A DNA stretch of 64,000 nucleotides from Flavobacteriaceae bacterium (GCA_030148025.1 JASBUG010000041.1:62001-126000), one strand, 5' to 3'. Positions 1 through 9,556 are shown, numbered from the stretch's first letter. Program-made: numbers and translations. Notes: generated by a model not told the origin, from the sequence alone.

Positions 1-2
1 AC

Positions 3-422
3 GTTTTATATCCTTACTTAAACAGAAATAAAGCTGTTATTTACCTAGTTAAATACGCCTTTATAGGCTTAGGCATTATATTATCGTTAGCCATGTATTT
101 TATGTCTGGTTTTTTAATCGAATTATGGTTAGGTAATGATCCTGATGTTCTAGAAATAGTTAGAGTAGTAAAGTATTTAAGTCCCTGCCCATTCCTTTCT
201 TCGGTAATTTCTACTTTTGGAATCAATGGTTTAATGATCTATAAAAAAGATAAACTTTACTCAAGAATTATAGTATTTGGATCTGTTATTGGATTAATCA
301 CAGGACTTATTCTAATTCCAGAATATGGCTATATAGGAGGTGCCTTAACTATAGTTGTAGCTTTATCTGTAAAAGCGTTACTTTCCTCTATTTTTTGCAT
401 CAAAGTAATGCGAAAGCTATAA
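3..422 (+). CDS. Polysaccharide flippase (Wzx/MATE-like), C-terminal part
   Basis: The open frame runs in from before the window; the Met codon at 93 is internal, since the same frame is open from base 3 (VLYPYLNRNKAVIYLVKYAF...). About 139 residues are visible, with three or four hydrophobic segments and the motif IPEYGYIGGALTIVVALSVKAL, typical of the last helices of the polysaccharide-transport branch of the MOP flippases, which move lipid-linked repeat units across the inner membrane. It is followed 9 bases later by a polymerase-like membrane protein, which fits a Wzx/Wzy pathway. The family call is based on helix pattern and context, because the N-terminal half is missing. Confidence 0.75.
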   Translation, partial: VLYPYLNRNKAVIYLVKYAFIGLGIILSLAMYFMSGFLIELWLGNDPDVLEIVRVVKYLSPCPFLSSVISTFGINGLMIYKKDKLYSRIIVFGSVIGLITGLILIPEYGYIGGALTIVVALSVKALLSSIFCIKVMRKL

Positions 423-431
423 CTTTAACCT

Positions 432-1532
432 ATGAAGTTTAGCCATTATGTTTGGGCAATTTATTTAATTGTGTTTCCTTTCTATATTTTACCGGAAGGA
501 AATCCGCAGTTAGCCGATATTTTCGGGTCACTTCTAGTTGCAGTAAACTTTAAGTCTATTTTAACCAGCATTAATACCAATAGATACACAAAATTCTTAT
601 TTCTATTTGTAATCTATACTTTTATAGTAAATGCTATTTGGATGATCATAGTTGGTGACATGACCATTTTAAAGAATAGTGTGTTTTATTTATACTGCTA
701 CTTCTTAATGATGGTGCTATTTAATAAAATAAAAGACCGTTCTTTTTTAGAAATTACCTTTAAGGCGATCGCTATTACCTTAATAATACAAGCTTTATCA
801 TGGCCATTCTTAAAATCGCAAGGAGTAAGAACTCAAATGTTCTTCAATAACCCCAACCAATTAGCACTTTGGAGCCTTTGTTTGTTAGTTATTGTATATG
901 TACTCTCTCGATTTTTAAACACAAAAACTGTGTATAGCATGCCATTGTTGTTATTATGTACATTTTTTGTATTAATATCGGCTTCCAGGGCTGCACTTGC
1001 AGGAAGTTTAGTGTTTTGGATGTTCTATATAATTAAATCCAGAAAGCACTTTGTTATTTTCTTACTTGGGCTTCTCATTACATTTATTGTAGTAGATTAC
1101 AATTTTGATCTAGAACTCAAAAATTTTGCTGCATTAGAATACAATATGGATAGGTTTTCTAACAATACTATTTCTGGAAAACAAAGTATAGGTACACGTG
1201 GTTTTAATCGTATAGTAGAAAATCCACAATACTTATTCTTAGGTGCTGGTGAGGGTGCTTACGAACGATTTAATGAAGATATTGAGCTACATTCCATTTT
1301 TGCGAATGTGCTTTTTTGTTACGGATTAATAGGGTTATTTCTATATTTGGGAGCCTTTGCACTATTTGTAAAGCAGTTCTCTAAAGAAATATTTGCCCTG
1401 ATTTTTGTTATAACCTTTTTTGCAGGAGTACACATGACCATGCGTATTCCTTTGTTTTGGATTACACTATTATTTGTTATTTATTTACACGAAGAAAAAA
1501 TCCGAACAAATAATTTAATAAATACTGATTAA
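432..1532 (+). CDS. O-antigen ligase/polymerase-like membrane protein (Wzy-type)
   Basis: A 366-residue protein with about ten hydrophobic segments along its whole length and a longer hydrophilic loop around residues 215-280 (containing GTRGFNRIVENPQYLFLGAG and later HSIFANVLFCYGLIG). This large periplasmic loop with an invariant-looking His before the last helices is the usual layout of the Wzy/WaaL family, which polymerises lipid-linked repeat units or transfers glycan to an acceptor. Wzy and WaaL cannot be told apart by sequence reading; the position between flippase and glycosyltransferases favours the polymerase. It is probably co-transcribed with the flippase. Confidence 0.75.
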   Translation: MKFSHYVWAIYLIVFPFYILPEGNPQLADIFGSLLVAVNFKSILTSINTNRYTKFLFLFVIYTFIVNAIWMIIVGDMTILKNSVFYLYCYFLMMVLFNKIKDRSFLEITFKAIAITLIIQALSWPFLKSQGVRTQMFFNNPNQLALWSLCLLVIVYVLSRFLNTKTVYSMPLLLLCTFFVLISASRAALAGSLVFWMFYIIKSRKHFVIFLLGLLITFIVVDYNFDLELKNFAALEYNMDRFSNNTISGKQSIGTRGFNRIVENPQYLFLGAGEGAYERFNEDIELHSIFANVLFCYGLIGLFLYLGAFALFVKQFSKEIFALIFVITFFAGVHMTMRIPLFWITLLFVIYLHEEKIRTNNLINTD

Positions 1533-1570
1533 TAGCGAATTAGTAATTTTAATTAAATTAAAAAAATCTT

Positions 1571-3472
1571 ATGTGCGGAATAAATGGAGTTATTCATTCT
1601 TCTCCTATTAGCATTGATCGCTTAAAAAGCCAGCTTACTTCTATGAATGACCTTATATTTCATAGAGGTCCAGATGAAGATGGTGTGTATTTAGATTTAA
1701 ACGATACGTCTTCGGTTGGTATGTCTATGCGTCGTTTATCTATTATAGATTTAACTACTGGTAAACAACCAATGCACTCTGCTAACAATAATATTTCCAT
1801 AGTCTTTAATGGGGAGATTTACAATTATAAAGCATTAAAATCTGAACTAGAACAACAAGGTGTAGTTTTTAAAACAACCAGTGATACTGAAGTTATTTTA
1901 AAGCTTTATGAAATTGAAGGACCTAGTAGTTTTAAAAAACTGGATGGCATGTTTGCGTTTAGTATTCATGACAAATTAAAAAATAAGGTATTCATAACTA
2001 GAGATTTTTTTGGAGAGAAACCTTTATACTATACCAAAACAGATAATACCTTTATATATGCTTCAGAGTTAAAATCTTTAGTAAAACAGCTTCAAAAGAA
2101 ACCTGACATATCAAACATTGGTTTAAATCTATATTTTAGGTTAACGTATATTCCAGCTCCGCATACTATTTATGAAAATGTCTACAAACTAAAGGCCAAT
2201 CATTATATCGAGTATGACATCATCAATAATACTTTTGTTATTGAGAAGATAGGCGACTTAAACGCACTTAATAACAAAGACATTTCATTTAATTCGGCTA
2301 AAACAGAAATAAATCAACTAGTGCGCCAAAGTGTTGAAAGCAGATCTGTGTCTGACGTTCCCTTAGGTACATTTTTATCTGGTGGTGTAGATTCTTCTAT
2401 CGTATCACTTTGTTTATCGCAAATGACCAATAAAAAAATTGATACTTTTTCTATTGGTTTTGAAAAGGCAACATTTGACGAAACCGATAAATCCAGAGTG
2501 GTAGCCAATTTAATAAACAGTAATCATCACGAGTTTATTATTAACGAAAAGGATCTCGAAAATAATGTGGACGACATCTTATTGAATTTTGATGAACCTT
2601 TTGCAGATTCCTCTGCACTTCCTACATATTTGGTATCTAATAAAACCAGAGATTTTGTAAAAGTAGCACTTACGGGTGATGGCGGTGATGAAGTATTTGC
2701 GGGATACAACAAGCATTATATGGGCAAACTCAATGATAAGTATACATCACTTGTTCCAAAATTTGCACACAAAGGTGTATCAACTATAATATCTCCATTT
2801 TTAAAGACCAAGGATGATAAACGTGGAAAACGATTTAAAATAAATCGTTTATTAAAAGCCATTGATTATAGCGGTGAATTTTATTGGAATATCATCTCCT
2901 TAGCATTTACAGACAATGAAAAAGAGCAACTATTCTTAAACCATAGATTAGAATCTAACATTTTTAAATCTTATAAAGAAAGTATAAAAATTGAAAAACC
3001 CTCATCTATAACAGATTTTAGAGAAGTAGATAGGCATCTAAGCTTAGAGGGAGATATGCTAGTAAAGGTAGACAGAACAAGTATGCTAAATTCTTTAGAA
3101 TGCCGCGCTCCTTTTTTAAACAAACAATTATGGGAATACACCAACAGTTTACCTGAGAACTACTTGATGAAAGGTTGGAGTAAAAAACATATTTTAAAAG
3201 AAGCCTTTAAAAAAGAATTCCCTGAAGGGTTTTTAGAAAAATCAAAACAAGGATTTGGTGTTCCTGTAGGTGATTGGCTTAGATCAAGCTTAAAAAAAGA
3301 ATTAGAAAGCTATATCGATAAAAAATATCTTGAATCGCAAAATATTTTCAATTTAGACTTTATAATCCCTATGGTGAAAAACCATCTTAGTGGAAAAGAA
3401 GATAATACAATGAGGGTATGGACCTTCTATTGCTTTCAAAAATGGTATCTTAATACGTATGCGCTTGTATAA
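1571..3472 (+). CDS. asnB: Asparagine synthase (glutamine-hydrolysing) family amidotransferase
   Basis: A 633-residue class II glutamine amidotransferase. The protein begins MCGINGVIH, so Cys2 would become the N-terminal nucleophile after Met removal, and it has RGPDEDGVYLD and FNGEIYNYKAL of the glutaminase domain. The synthetase half carries the PP-loop SGGVDSS at about residues 273-279. The family makes asparagine from aspartate, ATP and glutamine, but copies inside polysaccharide loci often amidate a sugar acid or another locus product. The location between wzy and glycosyltransferase genes suggests that specialised role; this is inference. Length is normal for the family. Confidence 0.92.
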   Translation: MCGINGVIHSSPISIDRLKSQLTSMNDLIFHRGPDEDGVYLDLNDTSSVGMSMRRLSIIDLTTGKQPMHSANNNISIVFNGEIYNYKALKSELEQQGVVFKTTSDTEVILKLYEIEGPSSFKKLDGMFAFSIHDKLKNKVFITRDFFGEKPLYYTKTDNTFIYASELKSLVKQLQKKPDISNIGLNLYFRLTYIPAPHTIYENVYKLKANHYIEYDIINNTFVIEKIGDLNALNNKDISFNSAKTEINQLVRQSVESRSVSDVPLGTFLSGGVDSSIVSLCLSQMTNKKIDTFSIGFEKATFDETDKSRVVANLINSNHHEFIINEKDLENNVDDILLNFDEPFADSSALPTYLVSNKTRDFVKVALTGDGGDEVFAGYNKHYMGKLNDKYTSLVPKFAHKGVSTIISPFLKTKDDKRGKRFKINRLLKAIDYSGEFYWNIISLAFTDNEKEQLFLNHRLESNIFKSYKESIKIEKPSSITDFREVDRHLSLEGDMLVKVDRTSMLNSLECRAPFLNKQLWEYTNSLPENYLMKGWSKKHILKEAFKKEFPEGFLEKSKQGFGVPVGDWLRSSLKKELESYIDKKYLESQNIFNLDFIIPMVKNHLSGKEDNTMRVWTFYCFQKWYLNTYALV

Positions 3473-3479
3473 TTAGGTT

Positions 3480-4637
3480 ATGATGAAAAAAAAGATAATT
3501 CGCATAACAACTGTCCCTATCTCTTTAAAAAATTTACTTAAAGGGCAGTCTAAATATATGAGCCAGTATTACCATGTTATTGGTGTAACCAGTCCTGGCG
3601 ATGCCATAAATGATATTAAAAATGATGAGGGTATCGAAGTTATAGAAGTTCCTATGACACGTTCTATTACTCCTTTTGCTGATCTAAAAGCTCTACTAGC
3701 CTTATATAGAGTTTTTAAAAAAGAAAAACCATTTATTGTACACTCGCATACACCAAAAGCTGGAACTTTAGGTATGATAGCTGCAAAACTAGCTGGTGTT
3801 CCTAACAGACTACACACTATTGCTGGTCTTCCATTACTAGAAGCAAAAGGCGCTAAACGTAAATTGTTAGATATCGTTGAAAAGATCACTTATAGTTGTG
3901 CAACAAAAATCTATCCTAATTCATTTGGTTTAAAAGACATCATCCTTAAAAACAAATACACCTCATTACACAAATTAAAGGTTATTGGCAACGGTAGCTC
4001 TAATGGTATTGATGTTGAGTACTTTTCTAATCAAACTATTGATATTAAAAGTATTGATAACTTAAAAACCACTCTATCTATTAATTCTGATGATGTGGTA
4101 TTTACATTTGTTGGTCGTCTTGTAAAAGATAAAGGCATCAACGAATTGATTTCGGCTTTTAAAAAATTATCAGAAAAACACCAGAATATAAAACTGCTTT
4201 TGGTTGGCACCTTTGAAAGTGAATTAGATCCCTTGGAAGCAGATACTATTAAAGAAATAGATACTAATATTAATATTATTTCTGTTGGTTGGAAAAATGA
4301 CGTAAGACCTTACTTTGCTGTATCAGATATTTTGGCATTTCCTAGTTATAGAGAAGGGTTCCCTAATGTTGTCATGCAAGCTGGAGCAATGGGTTTACCA
4401 AGTATTGTGACAGATATTAATGGATGTAATGAAATAATAAAAGACAATATTAACGGCATTATTATTCCTCCTAAAAATGAAGAACGTTTGTTTACAGCTA
4501 TGAATACTTTAATTGAAAATAGCACTAAAAGACATCAACTAGCTCAAGCATCCAGAAAACTAATCTGTGATAATTATAAACGAGAAGTTATCTGGGAAGC
4601 ATTATTGAAAGAATATCAAAATTTAGAAAAACACTAA
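3480..4637 (+). CDS. Glycosyltransferase family 4
   Basis: A 385-residue GT-B glycosyltransferase. The N-terminal domain has HSHTPKAGTLGMIAAKLAG near residues 94-112 and the C-terminal domain has FVGRLVKDKGINELI and the nucleotide-sugar binding region SYREGFPNVVMQAGAMG near residues 288-304. In the usual E-x7-E motif the second Glu is Gln here (EGFPNVVMQ). It would add a sugar from a nucleotide donor to the growing lipid-linked unit on the cytoplasmic face. It starts 7 bases after asnB; ATG codons at 3480 and 3483 are both possible starts. The donor and acceptor cannot be deduced. Confidence 0.9.
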   Translation: MMKKKIIRITTVPISLKNLLKGQSKYMSQYYHVIGVTSPGDAINDIKNDEGIEVIEVPMTRSITPFADLKALLALYRVFKKEKPFIVHSHTPKAGTLGMIAAKLAGVPNRLHTIAGLPLLEAKGAKRKLLDIVEKITYSCATKIYPNSFGLKDIILKNKYTSLHKLKVIGNGSSNGIDVEYFSNQTIDIKSIDNLKTTLSINSDDVVFTFVGRLVKDKGINELISAFKKLSEKHQNIKLLLVGTFESELDPLEADTIKEIDTNINIISVGWKNDVRPYFAVSDILAFPSYREGFPNVVMQAGAMGLPSIVTDINGCNEIIKDNINGIIIPPKNEERLFTAMNTLIENSTKRHQLAQASRKLICDNYKREVIWEALLKEYQNLEKH

Positions 4638-4638
4638 A

Positions 4639-5250
4639 ATGTACGCATCAATTATAAAACCTTTATTAGATTTTATTACTGCTCTGGTTGGATTTATTTT
4701 AATCTCACCAGTATTCTTACTTCTTATTATTATTTTACTGTTTGCCAACAATGGGAAGCCATTTTTCTTCCAAAGACGAGCTGGGAAAAACGGTAGGGTT
4801 TTTAAAATAATTAAAATAAAAACCATGAATGATAAGCGAGATACCGAAGGTAATTTGCTTCCCTTTCATGAAAGAGTTACAAAATTAGGAACATTTATAA
4901 GAAAGTATTCACTAGATGAAATTCCACAGCTTATAAATATTTTAAAAGGCGATATGAGCCTTATTGGTCCAAGACCATTACATCCAGAATATTTGCCATT
5001 ATATGATAAAGAACAAGCAAGACGTCACGATGTGATGCCCGGAATAACAGGTTGGGCTCAAATAAATGGAAGAAACACCATTACTTGGGAGCAAAAGTTT
5101 GAATATGATGTATGGTATGTCGATAACCAATCGTTTAAGCTCGATCTAAAAATATTATGGTTAACCTTTTATAAGGTCATCAAGAAAAAAGACATTAATA
5201 GCTCAGAAAACACAAATATGCCTGCCTTTAAGAATGCAAAAGTTGAATAG
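4639..5250 (+). CDS. Initiating sugar transferase (monotopic phosphoglycosyl transferase)
   Basis: A 203-residue short-form bacterial sugar transferase, similar to PglC and to the C-terminal half of WcaJ/WbaP. It has one N-terminal hydrophobic re-entrant segment (about residues 9-35), the catalytic Asp-Glu dyad in SLDEIPQ (D93, E94), the GDMSLIGPRPLHPEY block and the PGITGWAQINGRNTITWEQK block. The family moves a sugar-1-phosphate from a UDP sugar to undecaprenyl phosphate and so starts repeat-unit assembly. Short forms often prefer UDP-diNAcBac-like sugars, which would fit the downstream dehydratase and aminotransferases; that link is inference. It overlaps the next gene by 17 bases. Confidence 0.92.
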   Translation: MYASIIKPLLDFITALVGFILISPVFLLLIIILLFANNGKPFFFQRRAGKNGRVFKIIKIKTMNDKRDTEGNLLPFHERVTKLGTFIRKYSLDEIPQLINILKGDMSLIGPRPLHPEYLPLYDKEQARRHDVMPGITGWAQINGRNTITWEQKFEYDVWYVDNQSFKLDLKILWLTFYKVIKKKDINSSENTNMPAFKNAKVE

Positions 5251-6307
5251 AGAAATAGGGTCAAGCTTTTATAGCTTAGCAAACGGTGATAAAGAGTTAA
5301 CCGTATTAAAACAACAGTCTAATATAATCAAGGCTCCTCTAGCCTATTTTTATTCTGGACGAAATGCGATACATGCTATTCTTAATGAAATTTTTATTGC
5401 AGGTAGAAGGTGTACTATTTGGCTTCCTTCATACTATTGCGACACTGTGGTTAACTTAATAGAAAATCATTTTAATAATGTAGCCTATTACCCTGTAAAT
5501 CCTTTTGAATTTGACCATAGTGTAAACATTGAAGCGTTTGCAAAACCAAACGATGTAATCATTATAAACAACTTTTGGGGATTATCATCTTTTAATCATA
5601 AAAGCGATACTAAACATAATATTATTATAGTTGAAGATCACTCTCATGGATGGTTAAGTGAACAATGTTTAAACAGTAACGCAGATTATTGCTTCTCTTC
5701 TTTAAGAAAAACCTACCCTATTCCCTTAGGAGCCGTTGTATGGAAACCCAAAAGTAAAAAACCTTTTAATCACTATAATATTGCCAATGACGAAGCTGTA
5801 CTAAGTGCTCATACCAACTTAAATACATCCTTAACACTAAAGCGTCAGTACATTAAAAATAATGGGGAAAAGGTTAAAAATACATTTTTAAAACATTTAT
5901 ATAAAGGAGAGCAAGATCTAAACAATTCGCAGGATTACACTAAACCAGATCTTAATTTAGAACAACTCCTCAAGAGTTTTGTGCATATCGACCCTAACGC
6001 TATTAAAAATGAAAATTTAGCCTTTATTACAAAAAAAATAAACCCTTCAAAGCACTTTAAAGTGCTAAATAAAAAAGGGCACACTCCTTTTGGGCTACTT
6101 CTAGTATTTAAAAACATTAACACGTTTAATGCATTCAAAATCTGTATGATAAATCAAAATATTTATCCGGCACATCTGTGGCCAAATACAACTATAAACG
6201 GTACCTGGAAATACTTACTTAACATTCATATAGATTTTAGATATGATATAGAAGATATGAGCTATTTAGTCGAAAAAATTAATCTGTGGACTAAAAACAA
6301 CGTATAA
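5234..6307 (+). CDS. Divergent PLP-dependent aminotransferase-like protein (fold type I)
   Basis: A 357-residue protein that resembles a DegT/aminotransferase fold: YSGRNAIHAIL near the N-terminus (cofactor phosphate-binding region), IVEDHSHGW (the Asp that would contact the pyridine nitrogen) and FSSLRKTYPIPLG with K159 as the likely Schiff-base lysine. The C-terminal half matches nothing I recognise. It overlaps the sugar transferase gene by 17 bases, so the two are probably translationally coupled. A role in making or modifying an amino sugar is likely from context, but substrate and even catalytic competence are unproven. An alternative is a structural PLP-fold protein without activity. 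Confidence 0.65.
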   Translation: MQKLNREIGSSFYSLANGDKELTVLKQQSNIIKAPLAYFYSGRNAIHAILNEIFIAGRRCTIWLPSYYCDTVVNLIENHFNNVAYYPVNPFEFDHSVNIEAFAKPNDVIIINNFWGLSSFNHKSDTKHNIIIVEDHSHGWLSEQCLNSNADYCFSSLRKTYPIPLGAVVWKPKSKKPFNHYNIANDEAVLSAHTNLNTSLTLKRQYIKNNGEKVKNTFLKHLYKGEQDLNNSQDYTKPDLNLEQLLKSFVHIDPNAIKNENLAFITKKINPSKHFKVLNKKGHTPFGLLLVFKNINTFNAFKICMINQNIYPAHLWPNTTINGTWKYLLNIHIDFRYDIEDMSYLVEKINLWTKNNV

Positions 6308-6332
6308 TTGTTTTTAGCTTTTCGTAACATTC

Positions 6333-7346
6333 ATGATCAAAGAGATAACTTTAAAAAAAGATTGGAACGCTGTTTTAGAACAGGTAGATATTTATGATTT
6401 TTACCACACTTATGATTATCATCACATTTCTTGTGATCAATCTAACGAAACACCTATACTTATTACTTATACAAAAGGAGATGTTGTAATAGCATTACCT
6501 CTATTATTAAGAGCCATTCCAGGTACAAATTATTTTGACTATACCTCTGTATATGGCTATGGTGGACCTATAAGTAAAGGGGTTGACAGCAGTTTTGATT
6601 GTAACCCATATAAAGAAGCATTGCAAACCTATTTTTACGAAAAAAATATTGTATCTGTTTTTTCAAGATTACATCCATATATTTCAACACAAGAACCTGT
6701 TTTGTGTGCTTTGGGTTCCCTAACCTCATTAGGCCGTGTAGTAAATATTGATGTCACATTACCGCTTGACGAATCTAGAAGGGTGTATCAAAAATCTTTA
6801 AAAAATCAAGTAAATAAGCTACGTAAAACATGTAACATTAGAAAAGCCAATTCTAAAAATGATGTCTTAGAATTTGTCAATATCTATCACGAAAACATGA
6901 AACGTTTAAGTGCCAAAGACTATTATTTTTTTAAACCCGAATATTTCTTAAATTTCCTAGAACAAACTGATTTTAAAACAGACATCCTTTTGGTTGAAGA
7001 ACTAGAATCAAATACTATAATTGCAGGCTCAATGTTCGTTAAAACAAATGGGTTTGTACAGTTTCATTTATCGGGAACTAAAACGGACTATTTAAGGTTA
7101 AGACCATCCAAACTATTTCTTGATGAAATGCGAGTTGAAGCCACTAATGAAAATTACAAGTATTTCAATTTAGGCGGTGGCTTAGGAAGTAGCGAAGATT
7201 CATTATTCGAATTTAAGTCTTCGTTCTCAAAAGATTTTAAAACCTTTAAAATCTGGAAATATATTGTGAATGAAGAAGTTTATAATGAACTTTCAGAGCA
7301 AAACAAAAGCAATACAGATTTTTTTCCAAAGTATAGATCAAACTAA
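6333..7346 (+). CDS. FemAB/GNAT-like acyltransferase of the polysaccharide locus
   Basis: A 337-residue protein with the FemAB-like pattern: YHHISCDQSN near the start, YGYGGPISKG in the middle, and in the second half GSMFVKTNGFVQFHLSG and YFNLGGGLGSSEDSLFEFK. The last block matches the C-terminal GNAT fold of lipid II glycyltransferase-like proteins. Such proteins transfer amino-acyl or acyl groups to glycan or peptide acceptors. Between two polysaccharide genes it probably decorates the sugar repeat, for example N-acylation of an amino sugar made by the neighbouring PLP enzymes. No signal peptide is seen, so it acts in the cytoplasm. Confidence 0.75.
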   Translation: MIKEITLKKDWNAVLEQVDIYDFYHTYDYHHISCDQSNETPILITYTKGDVVIALPLLLRAIPGTNYFDYTSVYGYGGPISKGVDSSFDCNPYKEALQTYFYEKNIVSVFSRLHPYISTQEPVLCALGSLTSLGRVVNIDVTLPLDESRRVYQKSLKNQVNKLRKTCNIRKANSKNDVLEFVNIYHENMKRLSAKDYYFFKPEYFLNFLEQTDFKTDILLVEELESNTIIAGSMFVKTNGFVQFHLSGTKTDYLRLRPSKLFLDEMRVEATNENYKYFNLGGGLGSSEDSLFEFKSSFSKDFKTFKIWKYIVNEEVYNELSEQNKSNTDFFPKYRSN

Positions 7347-7348
7347 GT

Positions 7349-8350
7349 ATGAAAAATTCTAATGGGCATTTTGTAATATCGTTAGATTATGAGCTTCATT
7401 GGGGGCTTTTTGATCTAAAACCTGTTAGTGCTTATAAAGAAAATCTAGCAAACGTACATTTAGTAATTGAAAGATTACTTGAACTTAGTGATCGCTACAA
7501 TATTAAGCTCACTTTTGCTACTGTTGGCTTCCTATTTGCTAAAGATAAAGAGGAACTCATTCGTTTCTCTCCAAAGCAAAAACCAAAATATATAAAGGAA
7601 GTTTTAAGTCCGTATAGAATGTTTGGCGATATAGGGCATGATGAAAATGATGATCCATTTCATTTTGGCTATTCCAGCTTAAAAAAAATAAAAAATAATG
7701 GAAATCACGAAATCGGCACTCATACATTTTGTCATTATTACTGTAATGAAGCAGGTCAAAATATTGAAGAATTCAAAGATGATCTAAACTCAGTAAACAC
7801 TATTGCTAATCATTTTGAAACCGATATTAAAAGTATTGTGTTTCCTAGAAACATGATCAATGACAACTATCTAGAAGCAGCATATCATTCTGGCATAACC
7901 TCTTTTAGAGGCACCGAGAAAGCATACATTTACAATATTGACCCAAAATCGCCAAAATACAATTGGCTATGGTTTAGGCTTCAACGTGTTCTTGATTGCT
8001 ATATAAATTTAACAGGATATAATACTTATGATGTTTACGAAATCAACAAAAGCAGTAACATTGTCAATTTGCCTTCTTCTAGGTTCTTAAGACCTTTTAG
8101 CAAAACACTTCAAATTTTAGAACCCTTAAAATTAAATCGAATAAAAAAAGGAATGAGAAAAGCTGCCAAAAATAATGAGCTATACCATTTATGGTGGCAC
8201 CCTCATAATTTTGGAAAAGACATGGATAAGAATTTTGAAGGTCTTGAAACTATTTTTAAAGAGTATGAAAAACTTAACAAAAAATATGGTTTTAACAGTG
8301 AAACCATGACATCGTTGACCAATAATATTATAAGTGCTACAGCATCTTGA
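7349..8350 (+). CDS. Polysaccharide deacetylase family protein
   Basis: A 333-residue NodB-type deacetylase. The metal site can be read from ISLDYELHWG (Asp near residue 13) and HEIGTHTFCHYY, which supplies the two His ligands of the usual H-x3-H pair. WWHPHNFGKD near residue 287 is the late His motif. These zinc enzymes remove N-acetyl groups from amino sugars or glycans. There is no signal peptide, which suggests it acts on a cytoplasmic lipid-linked or nucleotide-linked intermediate. It starts two bases after the FemAB-like gene, so deacetylation followed by re-acylation is a plausible pair of steps (inference). Confidence 0.85.
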   Translation: MKNSNGHFVISLDYELHWGLFDLKPVSAYKENLANVHLVIERLLELSDRYNIKLTFATVGFLFAKDKEELIRFSPKQKPKYIKEVLSPYRMFGDIGHDENDDPFHFGYSSLKKIKNNGNHEIGTHTFCHYYCNEAGQNIEEFKDDLNSVNTIANHFETDIKSIVFPRNMINDNYLEAAYHSGITSFRGTEKAYIYNIDPKSPKYNWLWFRLQRVLDCYINLTGYNTYDVYEINKSSNIVNLPSSRFLRPFSKTLQILEPLKLNRIKKGMRKAAKNNELYHLWWHPHNFGKDMDKNFEGLETIFKEYEKLNKKYGFNSETMTSLTNNIISATAS

Positions 8351-8437
8351 GTATTGTTCGGTAAATTTTACTTTTTATCTGTTTCTTTTGTTCATTTTTA
8401 AGAATACATAGATATTTACCTTAAAAGCTATTAACAC

Positions 8438-9556
8438 ATGAATACAAAAATTTGGCTTTCTTCTCCTCACATGAGTGGTAAAGAGCAAGATTATATAAAT
8501 GAAGCGTTTAACACCAACTGGATTGCACCTTTGGGACCGAATGTAACTGGTTTTGAGAAAGATATCCAATCTTATTTAGGTGAGAATAATCATGTTGCCG
8601 CATTAAGCTCTGGTACGGCAGCTATTCATCTTGCATTAATATTACTCAATGTTCAGCATGGTGATGAAGTATTGTGTCAAAGTAAAACATTTTCAGCATC
8701 GGCAAATCCAATTGTATATCAAGGAGCCAAACCTGTATTTATAGATAGCGAACGAGAAACATGGAATCTTTGTCCAGAACAGTTAGAACGTGCTATAAAA
8801 GATCGTATATCAAAAGGAAAAACTCCTAAAGCTATCATTGCCGTTCATTTATATGGCATGCCTTATAAAGTAGATGAAGTACATGGTCTGGCAAAAAAAT
8901 ATAATATCCCAGTTATTGAAGATAGCGCTGAAGCCTTAGGAAGCACATATAAAGGTCAAAAATGTGGAACTTTTGGAGATATTTCTATACTGTCGTTCAA
9001 TGGGAATAAAATAATAACCACTTCTGGAGGTGGTGCATTAGTTGCCAAACAAAAAGAGATAAAAGATAAAGCCATATTTTTATCTACACAGGCTCGAGAT
9101 AAAGATGTAGCCTACTTACACTCTCATATTGGATATAATTACAGAATGTCTAATATAGTTGCTGGTATTGGAAGAGGACAAATGACAGTACTAGATAAAC
9201 ATGTTGAACTTCGTAGAAAGAATTATGATTTCTATAAAAACATTTTAGAAAAAACCGATACTGTTACATTATTGAAAGAGCCTGAATCACATTTTTCAAA
9301 TCGGTGGTTATCTGCCATTTTGTTAGAGTCTCATGAGTCAAGAGAAGCCTTAAGATTACGGTTTTTAGAAGATAACATTGAAACCAGACCTTTATGGAAG
9401 CCTATGCATCAACAACCTGTTTTTAAAGACTGCCCCAGCTATTTAAACGGTATTTCTAATGATTTGTTTGACAGAGGCTTATGTCTACCAAGTGGTTCTA
9501 ACTTAACCAATCAGGAATTAGACAGGATAGAGAATGTACTTAATGCGTTTTTTTAA
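8438..9556 (+). CDS. DegT/DnrJ/EryC1/StrS family sugar aminotransferase
   Basis: A 372-residue PLP aminotransferase with the full family pattern: SSPHMSGKEQDYINEAF at the N-terminus, ALSSGTAAIHLAL (cofactor phosphate binding), VIEDSAEALGS (Asp) and SFNGNKIITTSGGGALV, in which K191 is the Schiff-base lysine. The closest remembered types are PglE- and EpsN-like enzymes that aminate UDP-4-keto sugars. The downstream FlaA1/CapD-type dehydratase would supply such a 4-keto substrate. The gene ends the first half of the polysaccharide locus and is followed by a 346-base gap. Confidence 0.92.
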   Translation: MNTKIWLSSPHMSGKEQDYINEAFNTNWIAPLGPNVTGFEKDIQSYLGENNHVAALSSGTAAIHLALILLNVQHGDEVLCQSKTFSASANPIVYQGAKPVFIDSERETWNLCPEQLERAIKDRISKGKTPKAIIAVHLYGMPYKVDEVHGLAKKYNIPVIEDSAEALGSTYKGQKCGTFGDISILSFNGNKIITTSGGGALVAKQKEIKDKAIFLSTQARDKDVAYLHSHIGYNYRMSNIVAGIGRGQMTVLDKHVELRRKNYDFYKNILEKTDTVTLLKEPESHFSNRWLSAILLESHESREALRLRFLEDNIETRPLWKPMHQQPVFKDCPSYLNGISNDLFDRGLCLPSGSNLTNQELDRIENVLNAFF

